A stretch of DNA of 48,522 nt. Origin: an uncultured Thermomicrobiales bacterium. GTDB lineage: Bacteria > Chloroflexota > Chloroflexia > Thermomicrobiales > UBA6265. The notes under the pieces are model-generated. The model ran no database searches. It had not been told where the DNA came from and worked only from the letters and a program-made list of their open reading frames with translations. The translations under genes and the position numbers were made by a program. Shown one piece after another: positions 1 to 8,489 of this stretch. How positions within the stretch are numbered: the stretch's first letter is position 1; each line of letters starts with the position of its first letter. The stretch covers positions 1-48,522 of the forward strand of contig CADCWL010000256.1 of NCBI GenBank assembly GCA_902806405.1, read 5' to 3'.

Positions 1-827
1 GTGGCCCGCCGCCCGAAACGGGCCACGGTGGCAGTGCTCGCCAACCGCCCGACCAGCATCGCGACGTGGAAGACCGCCGCCCCGGAGGCACCGAGAAGCG
101 GCGGCAACTCCAGGGAGCGGCGGAGGTAGACGACGGACCAGGTCTCCATCGCCCCCTCGAACAGGAAGCCGAGCGCCGTCACCGCCGCCACGAGCAGCAG
201 CGCCCGTCGCCGGAAAAGCCCCCACCGGTCTCCTCCGGCGGCTGCGGCGTGATCGGCGCGATCGACCGCCCACCCCCGGTCGCCTCGCCAGAGATGGGCG
301 ACCACCGCCGCGACCAAGAGCGCGACCGCCACGTAGAGCCATCGGAACGGCACCCCGGCCGCCACCAGGCCGCCGGCCGCCAGGGCACCGATCGCACCGC
401 CACCGCTGAAGGCGCCGTGGAAGAGCGGTAGCAGGCGCCGCCCGGTCCTCTGCTCGGCGGCGATCGCGGCGGCGTTGATGCCGACGTCGTAGACGCCGCT
501 GGCCGAGTAGAAGACCGCCAACAAACCGACGAGCCACGGAAAGCTTGGGATCAGGGCGAAGCCGACCCAGGCCACCGCCATCAGCCCTCCCCCGCCGACC
601 ACGATGGATCGCCGGCCCCACCGGTCGGCGGCCCGCCCCCCCGCGATCATGGCCGGGAAGGAGGCGACGAAGCCGGCGGTCAGCGCCGCCCCGAGCGGCC
701 CGGGCGAGAGCGACAACCCCTCGCTGAGGTCGGCCAGGAGCACCTGCCAGACGCCGAAGAGCAGACCGAAGACCCCGAACGCGGGCAGCCAGAGGAGGAG
801 CGGGTTTGGCATCGGGCGGCTCGGCAT
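1..827 (-). CDS. MFS transporter, N-terminal part (cut by window edge)
   Basis: Integral membrane transporter of the major facilitator superfamily; substrate unknown. Translating from the ATG at 827 gives about 275 residues with no stop before the window edge, so the C-terminal part is missing. The first hydrophobic segment (LLLWLPAFGVFGLLFGVW) is followed by a second one and then GGRAADRWGRR, the family's basic loop between helices 2 and 3. At least six further hydrophobic stretches follow, separated near residue 185 by a charged loop like the central loop of 12-helix carriers. A second ATG at 812 is an alternative start. The gene begins 63 nt after the nrdR stop on the same strand and may be co-transcribed. 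Family confident, role unknown. Confidence 0.8.
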   Translation of the reverse strand, partial: MPSRPMPNPLLLWLPAFGVFGLLFGVWQVLLADLSEGLSLSPGPLGAALTAGFVASFPAMIAGGRAADRWGRRSIVVGGGGLMAVAWVGFALIPSFPWLVGLLAVFYSASGVYDVGINAAAIAAEQRTGRRLLPLFHGAFSGGGAIGALAAGGLVAAGVPFRWLYVAVALLVAAVVAHLWRGDRGWAVDRADHAAAAGGDRWGLFRRRALLLVAAVTALGFLFEGAMETWSVVYLRRSLELPPLLGASGAAVFHVAMLVGRLASTATVARFGRRA

Positions 828-890
828 CGGCTCCGGCGGCTCTCGGTACGATCGCGCGAGCGGGCGCTTCCGGTCGGGTGCCCGTCCCCC

Positions 891-1430
891 TCAGCCGTCG
901 GCGTCGGTGCCACGCTCGACGTTCGTCCCGGCGGGGGCGGACTCCCCGTCCGCCCCCGACCCGCCCACCGTCGGCACTGCCTCCGGCCGGAGCCCCTCCA
1001 CCTCCCGCCGCAGATCGTCGATGTCGCCGAACTGGCGGTAGACGGAGGCGAAGCGGATGTAGGCCACCTCGTCGAGCGCCTTGAGCCGCCGCAGCACCGC
1101 CTCGCCGATCGCGCTCGACGGCACCTCGGCGGCTCCCAGCGTCAGCAGATCGGTCTCCACCCGCTTGAGGAGGGCGTCGATCTCGGCCTCCCCGATCGGG
1201 CGCTTTGTCAGCGCCACCCGCAGCTTCTGGCGCAGCTTCGCGGGGTCGAACTCCTGGCGCCGCCCGTCCTTCTTGACCACGATCAAGCCGACGCCCTCGA
1301 CCCGCTCGTAGGTCGTGAAGCGCCGCCCGCAGTTCCCGCACTCCCGCCGTCGACGGATCGACTCGCCGCTGCTCAACTCCCGGCTGTCGACGACCCGAGA
1401 GTCACCGCTGTGGCAATAGGGGCAGCGCAT
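891..1430 (-). CDS. nrdR: Transcriptional repressor NrdR
   Basis: Zinc- and nucleotide-binding repressor of ribonucleotide reductase genes. The protein is 179 aa; the family is usually about 150-160 aa. It opens with the zinc ribbon MRCPYCHSGDSRVVDSRE (first CxxC) followed by CGNCGRRFTTYERVE (second CxxC). The ATP-cone follows from about residue 47 (VVKKDGRRQEFDPAKLRQKL) to about 135, ending with YIRFASVYRQFGDIDD, a typical NrdR signature. The last 30 or so residues are a Gly/Ala/Glu-rich tail not needed for the fold. The gene lies 107 nt after ftsZ on the same strand. No ribonucleotide reductase gene is in the window, so its targets lie elsewhere. Start ATG gives the expected N-terminus; no strong Shine-Dalgarno is seen. 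Confidence 0.96.
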   Translation of the reverse strand: MRCPYCHSGDSRVVDSRELSSGESIRRRRECGNCGRRFTTYERVEGVGLIVVKKDGRRQEFDPAKLRQKLRVALTKRPIGEAEIDALLKRVETDLLTLGAAEVPSSAIGEAVLRRLKALDEVAYIRFASVYRQFGDIDDLRREVEGLRPEAVPTVGGSGADGESAPAGTNVERGTDADG

Positions 1431-1537
1431 GGCGAGCCGTCAGCTACCCACAACCGGCAACGTACCGAGCGGACCACGTGGCGTCACGGCCGTCCCTCCG
1501 CCCACGGTCTCCACCCGACACCGTGCCGATCGCCCGT

Positions 1538-2980
1538 CTACCGCTCGCGGAGGAACTTGATGATCGAGGACTCACCGACCCACTCGTCGGCCGGGAAGAC
1601 GGGGGCGCCTGCTTGGCGGGCGGCCGGCGTCGCCGGCGGCTGGGTCGGGCGGGATGGGCGGTCGCCTTCCCGCTCCCGCTCCCGGTCGCGGTCGCGGCCC
1701 CGATCTCGCTCCCGTTCCCGATCCCGCGGCGGATCCCAGACGACGGCGCGGCCGGACGCCATACCGGTCTCCGGCAAACGGTGGTCGTCGAAACCGGTCG
1801 CGATCAAGGTGATCGCCACCGCGTCGCCGAGCGACGGGTCGATCGAGGTGCCGTAGATGATCTCGGCGTCCTCGTCGACGGCAGCGCGGATGATCTCGGC
1901 CGCCTCGCTCGTCTCCAGCAGGGTCAGGTTGGAGCCGCCGGTGATGTTGTAGAGGACGCCGGTCGCGCCCTGGATGCTCATCTCCAGCAGCGGGCTCTCG
2001 ATCGCCTCCTTGGCGGCGTCGATGCAGCGGGTGTCCCCCTCGCCGTGGCCGATCGCCATCAGGGCGGAGCCGGCGTCGCGCATGATCGTCTTCACGTCGG
2101 CGAAGTCGAGGTTGATCACGCCCGGCTTGGTGATCAGGTCGGAGATGCCGCCGATCCCCTGCCGCAGCACGTCGTCGGCGATCCGGAACGCCTCGGTGAT
2201 CGGCGTCTTCGGGTCAACCATCTGGAGCAGCCGCTCGTTCGGGATCGTGATCAGGGCATCCACCGTCTCCCGCAGGTGGTGGACCCCCTCCTCGGCGGCG
2301 CGGCGGCGGCGGGTTCCCTCGAAATCGAACGGCTTGGTGACGACGCCGACGGTCAGGGCGCCGGCCGCCTTCGCCAGCTTGGCGATGATCGGGGAGGCGC
2401 CGGTGCCCGTGCCGCCCCCCATGCCGGCGGTGATGAAGACCATGTCGGTGCCGCGCATCAGCTCGGCGAGGGTCTCGGCGCTCTCCTCGGCGGCCCGCTC
2501 GCCGATCTCCGGTCGGCCGCCGGCGCCGAGGCCCTTGGTCAGCTTGTCGCCGATCCGAACGTAGATCGGCGCCTCACTGGAGAGGAGCGCCTGACCGTCG
2601 GTGTTGACGGCCACGAACTCGATCCCCTCAACCCCGGCCGTAACCATCCGGTTGATCGCGTTGCCGCCGGCGCCGCCGACGCCGATCACCTTGATCCGGG
2701 CGAAGGGGTTCAGATACTCGTCCCGGTCCCGCTCCGGCGTCACGTCCCCGCTCGACCACCGTCGGGAACCGGCGGCCGGCGCCTCCGGGCCGCGCTCGGC
2801 CTCCACGCCCTGCGCGGGGGGAGGCACCTGCGGCGCCCGGTTCGGCCGCTCGCCCGGTTGTGCTGCCCGACCCGGCCCGGCCGGCGGGGGTCCGTACACG
2901 ACCTGGCGATCCGCCGGCGCCTGCGGCGCCGGGCGCCGCTGCCCTCGTGCCGCACCCGATCCTGGGCCTTGGGATTGCAT
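1538..2980 (-). CDS. ftsZ: Cell division protein FtsZ with N-terminal extension
   Basis: Tubulin-like GTPase that polymerises into the division ring. The 480-aa product has GTP-binding GGAGGNA (102-108), the tubulin signature GGGTGTG (188-194) and the T7 loop NLDFADV (290-296). It ends in a plausible partner-binding tail, [10 protein letters not shown]. The conserved core starts only at FARIKVIGV near residue 93, so about 88 residues rich in Pro, Gly, Ala and Arg precede it; most FtsZ have 10-20. The linker after the core contains a run of alternating RD/RE dipeptides (about 418-438). ATG 2980 was chosen because GGGAGAG sits 4 nt upstream; an in-frame GTG near 3187 would add 69 low-complexity residues without a ribosome site. 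No ftsA or ftsQ precedes it, and an extended -10 lies about 230 nt upstream. Confidence 0.96.
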   Translation of the reverse strand: MQSQGPGSGAARGQRRPAPQAPADRQVVYGPPPAGPGRAAQPGERPNRAPQVPPPAQGVEAERGPEAPAAGSRRWSSGDVTPERDRDEYLNPFARIKVIGVGGAGGNAINRMVTAGVEGIEFVAVNTDGQALLSSEAPIYVRIGDKLTKGLGAGGRPEIGERAAEESAETLAELMRGTDMVFITAGMGGGTGTGASPIIAKLAKAAGALTVGVVTKPFDFEGTRRRRAAEEGVHHLRETVDALITIPNERLLQMVDPKTPITEAFRIADDVLRQGIGGISDLITKPGVINLDFADVKTIMRDAGSALMAIGHGEGDTRCIDAAKEAIESPLLEMSIQGATGVLYNITGGSNLTLLETSEAAEIIRAAVDEDAEIIYGTSIDPSLGDAVAITLIATGFDDHRLPETGMASGRAVVWDPPRDRERERDRGRDRDREREREGDRPSRPTQPPATPAARQAGAPVFPADEWVGESSIIKFLRER

Positions 2981-3206
2981 CGTCTCTCCCCACCCCATCG
3001 CGTCGTTGGAACCGCCCGCCGAACGCCCCGTACGGTCGCGGGGGGCCGGAAGCGCCCCAGCGCGCCAGGGGCAGTCTCGGCAACGGTCGGCACCACCGCC
3101 GCGCGACGCCGTACGTCGGCGGGACGCGCCCCCCGGCCACGCCGACCGCGGACAAGCCACCGCCGCATCGCGATCGGCCCCCACCATGCCCGGCTGCTGG
3201 CCGCAC

Positions 3207-3215
3207 AGTATAGCA
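3207..3215 (-). promoter_or_regulatory. Extended -10 promoter for ftsZ
   Basis: On the minus strand the sequence reads TGCTATACT: a TATACT -10 box with the TGn extension. No good -35 hexamer is seen 16-18 bp upstream, as is common for extended -10 promoters. Transcription would start near 3200, giving a leader of about 220 nt before ftsZ. It lies in the ddl-ftsZ gap and would let ftsZ be expressed apart from the mur genes. Confidence 0.5.
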
Positions 3216-3284
3216 GCCGCCCCCGGCCGGGTTCCGGTGGGAGCCTTTCCGAACGCCCCGTCCGGACGATCGCCGAACCCGACC

Positions 3285-4388
3285 CTACCGGCGGCGGGCG
3301 GCGGCGCGCTCCAGCGCGAGGCCGATCAGGCGGTCGACCAACTCCGGCAGGGGGACGCCGGTCGCCTCCCAGAGCAGCGGGAACATGCTGATCGAGGTGA
3401 AACCGGGAAGGGTGTTCACCTCGTTGACGTAGATGTGGTCCGTGCCCCGCTCCAGGAAAAAATCGGCCCGCGCCAAGCCGGCCAGATCGAGCGCCCGGAA
3501 GCTGTCGATCGCCAACTCCTGGAGGTAGACGAGCGTCTTGCCTTCAAGATCGGCCGGGATGATCAGCCGGGAGCCTTCGTCGACGTACTTCGCCTCGTAG
3601 CTGTAGAACTCGCCGACCGGCACCACCTCGCCGGCGACCGAGGCAACCGGCTCGTCATTCCCGAGGACCGCCACCTCCAGCTCCCGGGCGTCGACCGCCT
3701 GCTCGACGATCACCCGGCGGTCGAAGGCGACGGCGGTCGCCATCGCCGCCGGCAGCTCCCCCGCGTTGTGGACCTTGACGACGCCCACGCTCGACCCCAT
3801 GTTGGCGGGCTTCACGAAGCAGGGGAAGCCGAACAGGCCGCCGATCCACTCCGTGACCAGGTTCGGGTCCCGCTCCCAGTCCTTGCGTGCCACCAGGCGC
3901 CACGGCGCCTGCGGTAGTCCGGCCTGGGCGAGGACGGTCTTCGCCATCGCCTTGTCCATCGCCACCGCCGAGCCGAGGACGCCGGACCCGACGTACGGCA
4001 GCCGGGCCAGCTCCAGCATCCCCTGGATCGTCCCGTCCTCCCCCATCGGCCCGTGCAGGACCGGAAAGACGACGTCGACCTCCCCGTCCAGGCCCGCCGC
4101 CAGCGCCCCGGAGTCGGTGGCGACCGCCGCGTCCGGCGGCACGTCCCCGGCTGGATGCTCCCCGGCGCCCAGCGCGAAGAGGGGCGATGCGGCGGCGAGT
4201 TGGCGGTGGGGGTCGCCACCGGTCAGCCACCGCCCGTCCCGGGTCACCCCGATCGGGACCACCTCGTAGCGGTCCGGGTCGAGCGCCCCCATCACCGTCT
4301 GCGCCGACCGGAGCGAGACATCGTGCTCCGCCGATTGGCCGCCGAAGAGGACGGCGACGCGAACCTTCCCCGAGTCCTGGGACGACAC
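3285..4388 (-). CDS. ddl: D-alanine--D-alanine ligase
   Basis: ATP-grasp enzyme joining two D-alanines for the peptidoglycan stem peptide in the cytoplasm. The 367-aa length is normal for the family. Visible motifs are [17 protein letters not shown] at the N-terminus, [19 protein letters not shown], the ATP-grasp segment [16 protein letters not shown], the specificity loop [12 protein letters not shown] with the Tyr expected of D-Ala-D-Ala rather than D-Ala-D-Lac ligases, and the metal-binding end [16 protein letters not shown]. The start is GTG, supported by AAGGA 8 nt upstream. It follows murCB after a 97-nt gap full of GC hairpins and precedes ftsZ by about 300 nt. Function is confident. 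Confidence 0.96.
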   Translation of the reverse strand: MSSQDSGKVRVAVLFGGQSAEHDVSLRSAQTVMGALDPDRYEVVPIGVTRDGRWLTGGDPHRQLAAASPLFALGAGEHPAGDVPPDAAVATDSGALAAGLDGEVDVVFPVLHGPMGEDGTIQGMLELARLPYVGSGVLGSAVAMDKAMAKTVLAQAGLPQAPWRLVARKDWERDPNLVTEWIGGLFGFPCFVKPANMGSSVGVVKVHNAGELPAAMATAVAFDRRVIVEQAVDARELEVAVLGNDEPVASVAGEVVPVGEFYSYEAKYVDEGSRLIIPADLEGKTLVYLQELAIDSFRALDLAGLARADFFLERGTDHIYVNEVNTLPGFTSISMFPLLWEATGVPLPELVDRLIGLALERAAARRR

Positions 4389-4411
4389 CGAGCGTTCCTT
4401 CCCGTTACGGC

Positions 4412-4488
4412 CCCCCTGCCTCCCCCAAGCCTTGGGGGGCGCACGGACGCCTCATCGTCTCCCCCCGTGCTCGGGGGGCCGGGGGAGC
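4412..4488. repeat. Intercistronic GC palindromes between murCB and ddl
   Basis: Two tight inverted repeats fill the gap: CCCCCAAG (4422-4429) with CTTGGGGG (4431-4438), and CCCCCCG (4461-4467) with CGGGGGG (4472-4478) around a 4-nt loop. The second begins 10 nt past the murCB stop. There is no T-run, so they could be mRNA-stabilising or attenuating hairpins or copies of a GC-rich intergenic repeat. They resemble the palindromes at 14949-15093 and in the murC-murB linker. Confidence 0.5.
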
Positions 4489-7053
4489 CTATCCCTCCCC
4501 GAGCTCCTCGATCTCCTGGCGCAGCTCCACCCCGAAGCGCTCGCGCACCCGGTCGCGGGCGACCGCGATCAGCTCCCGCACCTGGGCGGCCGTGGCGCGG
4601 CCGTCGTTGACGATCCAGTTCGCGTGCTTCGGGGAGAAGCCGGCGGGGCCGACCCGGTGGCCCTTCAGCCCCGCCTCTTCCAGCAAGCGGCCGGCGTGGT
4701 CGCCGGGTGGGTTGGCAAAGGTCGAGCCGGCGCAGGCGCCGGTCGGCTGGGTCCGCTTGCGGAAGGCGGCGTGCTCGTCGGCCAGGCGGACGAGCGCCGC
4801 CGGGTCGCCCTTCGGCAAGCGGACGACGACCTCCAGCACGTGGAACGGCCGGGGACGCGGGGCGGCCTTGATCACGGTATGCCGGTAGGCCGCCTCCAGC
4901 CAGGAGGCCGGTTTCTCCTCGACCACCCCGTCGTTGTCGAGGACGACGACCGCCTCCAGGTGGTCCTTCTGCTCGGTGCCGTGGGCGCCGGCGTTGTTGA
5001 CGGTCGCGCCGCCGATCGTGCCGGGGAGACCGACGCCCCAGTCGAGGCCGGCCCAGCCCCGCTCGGCAGCGTAGCGCGCGGTCCAGGAGAGGGGCGCCTG
5101 GGCGCCGACCCGGAGCCGGACCGCGTCGCCCAGGTCCTCGACCGCAACCAGCCCCTCCGCCCGCTCCCCCGGCGTCCGCGCCAGGATCGTCAGGCCGCGG
5201 ATCCCCCCATCCCCAACCAGCAAATTGCTGCCGCCGCCGAGGACGGTGAGCGGCAGCCCCTCCGCCGCGCCCCAGGCGGCGGCGGCGCGGAGGTCATCCG
5301 GCGTCGGCGCCCGGACGAGGAGGTCCGCGGGGCCGCCGACCCGCCAGGTGGTGTGGAGCGACATCGGGGAGGCACGGAGGAGCTTGAGCTTGGGGCGGCC
5401 GGGGATCGTCGGGGGGGAGGACCTCACCCCCGGCCCCTCGGGCCCCACTCCCTCCCGAAGCGGAACCGAGCCTCGGGGAGGGCCGTCGACTCGCGGCGGG
5501 CCGGGAGTTCGCGCGCCTGGGTGGCGCGCATCGACCCGGTCGGCGGTCACCGTCTGGGAGGTCTCCGTGCTCCCCCGCCGCGGAGCGTGGCCGACGGGAA
5601 CGGGGTCGCCGCCGAGCAGCGCCAGCAGCCGCGGCCCCGTCGCCGTCACGTCCCCGGCCCCCATCGTCAGCACCACGTCCCCCGGCGCGACGAGGCCGGC
5701 GAGGCGGGACGCCGCGGCGATCGGATCGGCGGCGCCGAGGGAGCCGACGGGGAGGAGCGCCAGCAGGTCGGCGGCGGCCACGCCGAGGTGGTCCGTCTCG
5801 CGGGCCGCGTAGACGTCGAGGATCATCGCCCGGTCGGCGTCGGCGAAGGCGGCGCCGAAGTCGGGCAGGAGGGCCTTGAGCCGGGTAAAGGTGTGGGGCT
5901 GGAAGACGGCCCAGAGGCGCCGGCCCGGGAAGCGTTCGCGCGCCGCGCGCAGCGTCGCCCGGATCTCCTTCGGGTGGTGGGCGTAGTCGTCGACGACGAG
6001 GACGCCCCCGGCTTCCCCCTTCGCCTCGAAGCGGCGCCCCACCCCCGTGTAGGCGCCGAGGGCCGAGGCCGCCGCCGCCGGCGCGTGCCCGAGCGCCGCC
6101 AGGGCGGCCAACGCCGCGGTCGCGTTGCGGCCGTTGTGGACGCCGGGGACGGCAAGGGGAAGGGGCACCGTCCCGCAGTCCGGCCCCGTCACCGCCCAGG
6201 CGTCGCCGACGCGCGCCAACCGCCACTCCGCCTCAGCCGACTCGCCGAAGGTGACGAGGCGCGCCGGCGGGGCAAAGTCGGCGCGGACGCGGAGACGGGC
6301 GCAGCCGGCGTCGTCCGCGGGGATGACGAGGGCGCCGGCCGGCCGGATGTTGGCGACGAAGCGGGCAAAGGCGGCGTCGTAGGCGTCCTGGTCGGGGAAG
6401 AGGTCGGGGTGGTCGTAATCGAGATTGGTGACGATCGCGAGCTCGGGGTGGAGCTGGAGAAAGGAGTAGTCGTACTCGTCGGCCTCGACGACCATCGCCG
6501 GACCGCTCCCGGGGGCGGCGTTCGTGCCGGTCGCGCCGAGGACGGCGCCGATCGCGTAGGTCGGGTCCTCGCCCAGGGCGCGCAGCGCCGCGACCAGCAT
6601 GCCGCTCGTCGTCGACTTGCCGTGGCTGCCGGCGACCGCCACCCCGAGCCGAGCGTCGGCCAGCAGACCGAGCAGGGCGGCCCGCTTCACGATCGGCACC
6701 CCGGCCGCCGCCGCCGCCGCCAACTCCGGGTTCTCGCCGCGCACCGCCGCCGTGGCGATCACCAGGTCGGCGGCGGCCGCCCGCTCGCCGGAGTCGGGTC
6801 CGTGGCCGATGGTGACCGCGATCCCCTCGGCCAGGAGCGCCGCCGTCTGCTCCGAGGCGGCCGCGTCCGAACCGCCGACCGCATACCCCCGGGCGCGGAG
6901 GATGCGGGCCAGGCCGCTCATCCCGATCCCGCCGATGCCGACGAAGTGGACCCTGGCCGGCGGGGGGGGCAGGGTGGCCGCGCCGGCCACGTCCCGTTCG
7001 GGTCGTTGCGCCGGCGCGATCGTGCGCACCGCGTCGATCGCTTCGTCTCCCAT
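4489..7053 (-). CDS. murC-murB: MurC-MurB fusion: UDP-MurNAc--L-Ala ligase and UDP-MurNAc dehydrogenase
   Basis: Bifunctional peptidoglycan precursor enzyme of 854 aa read in one open frame. The MurC half (about 1-480) has FVGIGGIGMSGLARIL near residue 37, the ATP loop GSHGKSTT (142-149), VEADEYDYSFL, TNLDYDHPDLF and DDYAHHPKEIRATL. MurB starts near residue 564 (MSLHTTWRVGGPADLLV) and has the FAD motif GGGSNLLVGDGG, GLPGTIGGATVNNAGAHGTE, the catalytic-Ser region AGSTFANPPGDHAGRLLEE and SPKHANWIVNDGRATA. It is about 292 aa, normal for short MurB proteins. The two are joined by about 80 residues of Pro/Gly/Arg-rich low-complexity sequence. No stop and no purine-rich ribosome site precedes the MurB Met (5364), so one polypeptide is likely. 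The gene starts 2 nt after the murD stop. Confidence 0.93.
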   Translation of the reverse strand: MGDEAIDAVRTIAPAQRPERDVAGAATLPPPPARVHFVGIGGIGMSGLARILRARGYAVGGSDAAASEQTAALLAEGIAVTIGHGPDSGERAAAADLVIATAAVRGENPELAAAAAAGVPIVKRAALLGLLADARLGVAVAGSHGKSTTSGMLVAALRALGEDPTYAIGAVLGATGTNAAPGSGPAMVVEADEYDYSFLQLHPELAIVTNLDYDHPDLFPDQDAYDAAFARFVANIRPAGALVIPADDAGCARLRVRADFAPPARLVTFGESAEAEWRLARVGDAWAVTGPDCGTVPLPLAVPGVHNGRNATAALAALAALGHAPAAAASALGAYTGVGRRFEAKGEAGGVLVVDDYAHHPKEIRATLRAARERFPGRRLWAVFQPHTFTRLKALLPDFGAAFADADRAMILDVYAARETDHLGVAAADLLALLPVGSLGAADPIAAASRLAGLVAPGDVVLTMGAGDVTATGPRLLALLGGDPVPVGHAPRRGSTETSQTVTADRVDARHPGARTPGPPRVDGPPRGSVPLREGVGPEGPGVRSSPPTIPGRPKLKLLRASPMSLHTTWRVGGPADLLVRAPTPDDLRAAAAWGAAEGLPLTVLGGGSNLLVGDGGIRGLTILARTPGERAEGLVAVEDLGDAVRLRVGAQAPLSWTARYAAERGWAGLDWGVGLPGTIGGATVNNAGAHGTEQKDHLEAVVVLDNDGVVEEKPASWLEAAYRHTVIKAAPRPRPFHVLEVVVRLPKGDPAALVRLADEHAAFRKRTQPTGACAGSTFANPPGDHAGRLLEEAGLKGHRVGPAGFSPKHANWIVNDGRATAAQVRELIAVARDRVRERFGVELRQEIEELGEG
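5422..5482. repeat. Palindromic GC repeat inside the MurC-MurB linker
   Basis: The DNA encoding part of the fusion linker looks like an intergenic palindrome, not ordinary coding sequence. CCCTCCCGAAGC (5450-5461) pairs imperfectly with GCCTCGGGGAGGG (5470-5482), flanked by a C/G-only stretch (5426-5449). The same CCCTCCCC/GGGGAGGG style occurs in true gaps at 4412-4488 and 14949-15093. Inference: a repeat inserted between murC and murB in frame, or the gap became translated after loss of the murC stop. Confidence 0.5.
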
Positions 7054-7055
7054 CG

Positions 7056-8489
7056 TCAGGCCGTCACCGCCGACCGCGGAAGCGTGGGCGGCGCGGGATC
7101 GACCGCGCCCGCCGCGGCGACGGCGCGGACCGCCTCCCGGAACCGCTCCCCGCGGTCGAACTCGTCGCGGAAGAGACCGAAGCTGGCCGTCCCCGGCGAG
7201 AGGAGGACGACGTCGCCCGTGCGGGCGGCGGCGGCGGCGGCGGCCACCGCCGCGTCCATCCCGCCGAACGGGCCGAGCGGCTCGACCCCGGCGCCCCGCA
7301 GCAGCGCGGCGAGGGCGGGCGTCGCCGTCCCGTCCAGGAGGTAGACCGCGGCGGCCTCGACCGCGGCGACGGCGAGCGGCGCCAGGTCGAGCCGCTTGTC
7401 CGCGCCCCCGGCCAGGAGGTGGACACGGCGTCCGGCCAGGCTCCGCAGCGCGGCGACCGCCGCGACCGGCGCCGTGGCGGTGGTGTCGTTGACGAAGAGG
7501 ACGCCGCCGACCTCGGCGACCGGCTCCATCCGGTCGCGGACCCCGGCGAAGCGTCCCAATCCCGCCCGCACCGCGGCCGGATCGGCGCCGCGCAGCATCG
7601 CCGCCGCGATCGCCGCCAGGCCGTTGGCGGCGTTGTGCTCCCCGGCCAGCGCCGGGGTCTCCGGCAGATCGAACGCGACCTCGGCACCGGCCCACCGCCA
7701 GAGGAGGCGGTCGCCGGCGCGCCAGGCCCCGTCACCACCCCGGTCGTCCAGGCCGAACGGCGCCACCCGCGCCCGCGTCTCGGCGGCGGCCCGCCACGTC
7801 CCGCGGTCGTCGGCGTTGACGACGAGGAGGTCGTCCGGGCGCTGGTGGTGGGCGATCGTGCGCTTGGTGGCGGCGTAGTCGGCGAAGCCGTCGTAGGCGT
7901 CCAGGTGGTCCTCCGAGATGTTCGTCAGGACGGCGACATGGGGGGCGAGCCGATGCTCGTCCAGGCCCTCGAGCTGCCAGCTCGACAGCTCGATCACGAC
8001 CGGCGTGTCGGCCGCGATCCGCGGGAGCTGCCCAAGCGCCGAGACGCCCATGTTGCCGGCCAGGACGGTCCGCGGGTCCCAGGCCCGCAGCAGCTCGCCG
8101 CAGAGGCTGGCAACGGTGGTCTTCCCCTTGGTGCCGGTGACGCCGACGATCGGCGCCGGGCAGGCCCGGAAAAAGAGCGTCATCTCCATCTCGACCGGCA
8201 CGCCATGCCGCCGCGCCAGCGCCAGCATCGGCGCCCGCCGCGGCACCCCGGGATTCCGGACCACCAGATCCGCCCCCGCCGGCGTGAAGTCCTCCTCGCG
8301 ATGCCCCCCCAGCGCGAACCGGATCGGCAGGTCCGCCAGGGCCGCCAGCGGCTCGGCCAGCTCGGCGGCGGGCTTGCCGTCGGTGACGGTCACGCGCGCG
8401 CCGTGCTCCGCCAGGTAGCGCGCCACCCCGACCCCGCCGCCGCGGGTGCCGAGGCCCATCACCGTCGCCCGCGCACCGTCGTACCTCAC
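7056..8489 (-). CDS. murD: UDP-N-acetylmuramoyl-L-alanine--D-glutamate ligase
   Basis: Cytoplasmic ligase adding D-Glu to UDP-MurNAc-L-Ala. The protein is 477 aa. The N-terminal Rossmann segment is ATVMGLGTRGGGVGVARYL. The ATP loop is GVTGTKGKTTVASL, followed by LTNISEDHLDAYDGF, FVNDTTATAPVAAVAAL (the family NDS/T-A-T segment), GGADKRLDLAPL and the C-terminal LLSPGTASFGLFRDEFDRG. The GTG start at 8489 overlaps the mraY TGA by 4 nt (GTGA), indicating translational coupling; no ATG lies further upstream in a sensible position. murCB follows after 2 nt. Confidence 0.96.
   Translation of the reverse strand: MRYDGARATVMGLGTRGGGVGVARYLAEHGARVTVTDGKPAAELAEPLAALADLPIRFALGGHREEDFTPAGADLVVRNPGVPRRAPMLALARRHGVPVEMEMTLFFRACPAPIVGVTGTKGKTTVASLCGELLRAWDPRTVLAGNMGVSALGQLPRIAADTPVVIELSSWQLEGLDEHRLAPHVAVLTNISEDHLDAYDGFADYAATKRTIAHHQRPDDLLVVNADDRGTWRAAAETRARVAPFGLDDRGGDGAWRAGDRLLWRWAGAEVAFDLPETPALAGEHNAANGLAAIAAAMLRGADPAAVRAGLGRFAGVRDRMEPVAEVGGVLFVNDTTATAPVAAVAALRSLAGRRVHLLAGGADKRLDLAPLAVAAVEAAAVYLLDGTATPALAALLRGAGVEPLGPFGGMDAAVAAAAAAARTGDVVLLSPGTASFGLFRDEFDRGERFREAVRAVAAAGAVDPAPPTLPRSAVTA

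Noticed and set aside
1665-1735. Hexamer-rich CGCTCC/CGGTCG tract taken for a CRISPR-like or satellite repeat
   Set aside because: It is coding sequence for the RD/RE linker of FtsZ; no spacers and no regular unit length.
2981-3187. 69-residue longer FtsZ N-terminus starting at 3187
   Set aside because: No ribosome site, low-complexity sequence, and it would place the start close to the predicted transcription start. GGGAGAG precedes ATG 2980.
1478-3391. Long open frame on the plus strand opposite ftsZ
   Set aside because: High GC removes stop codons from the antisense frames. The translation is low complexity with no motifs, while the minus strand encodes clear FtsZ.
5364-5400. Separate translation start for murB at ATG 5364
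   Set aside because: Upstream sequence is C/T-rich with no purine-rich ribosome site, and the frame is open from murC, so a fusion is simpler.
4432-7344. About 970-codon plus-strand open frame opposite murC-murB
   Set aside because: Shadow of the real gene: Arg/Gly/Val/Asp-rich composition and no domains.
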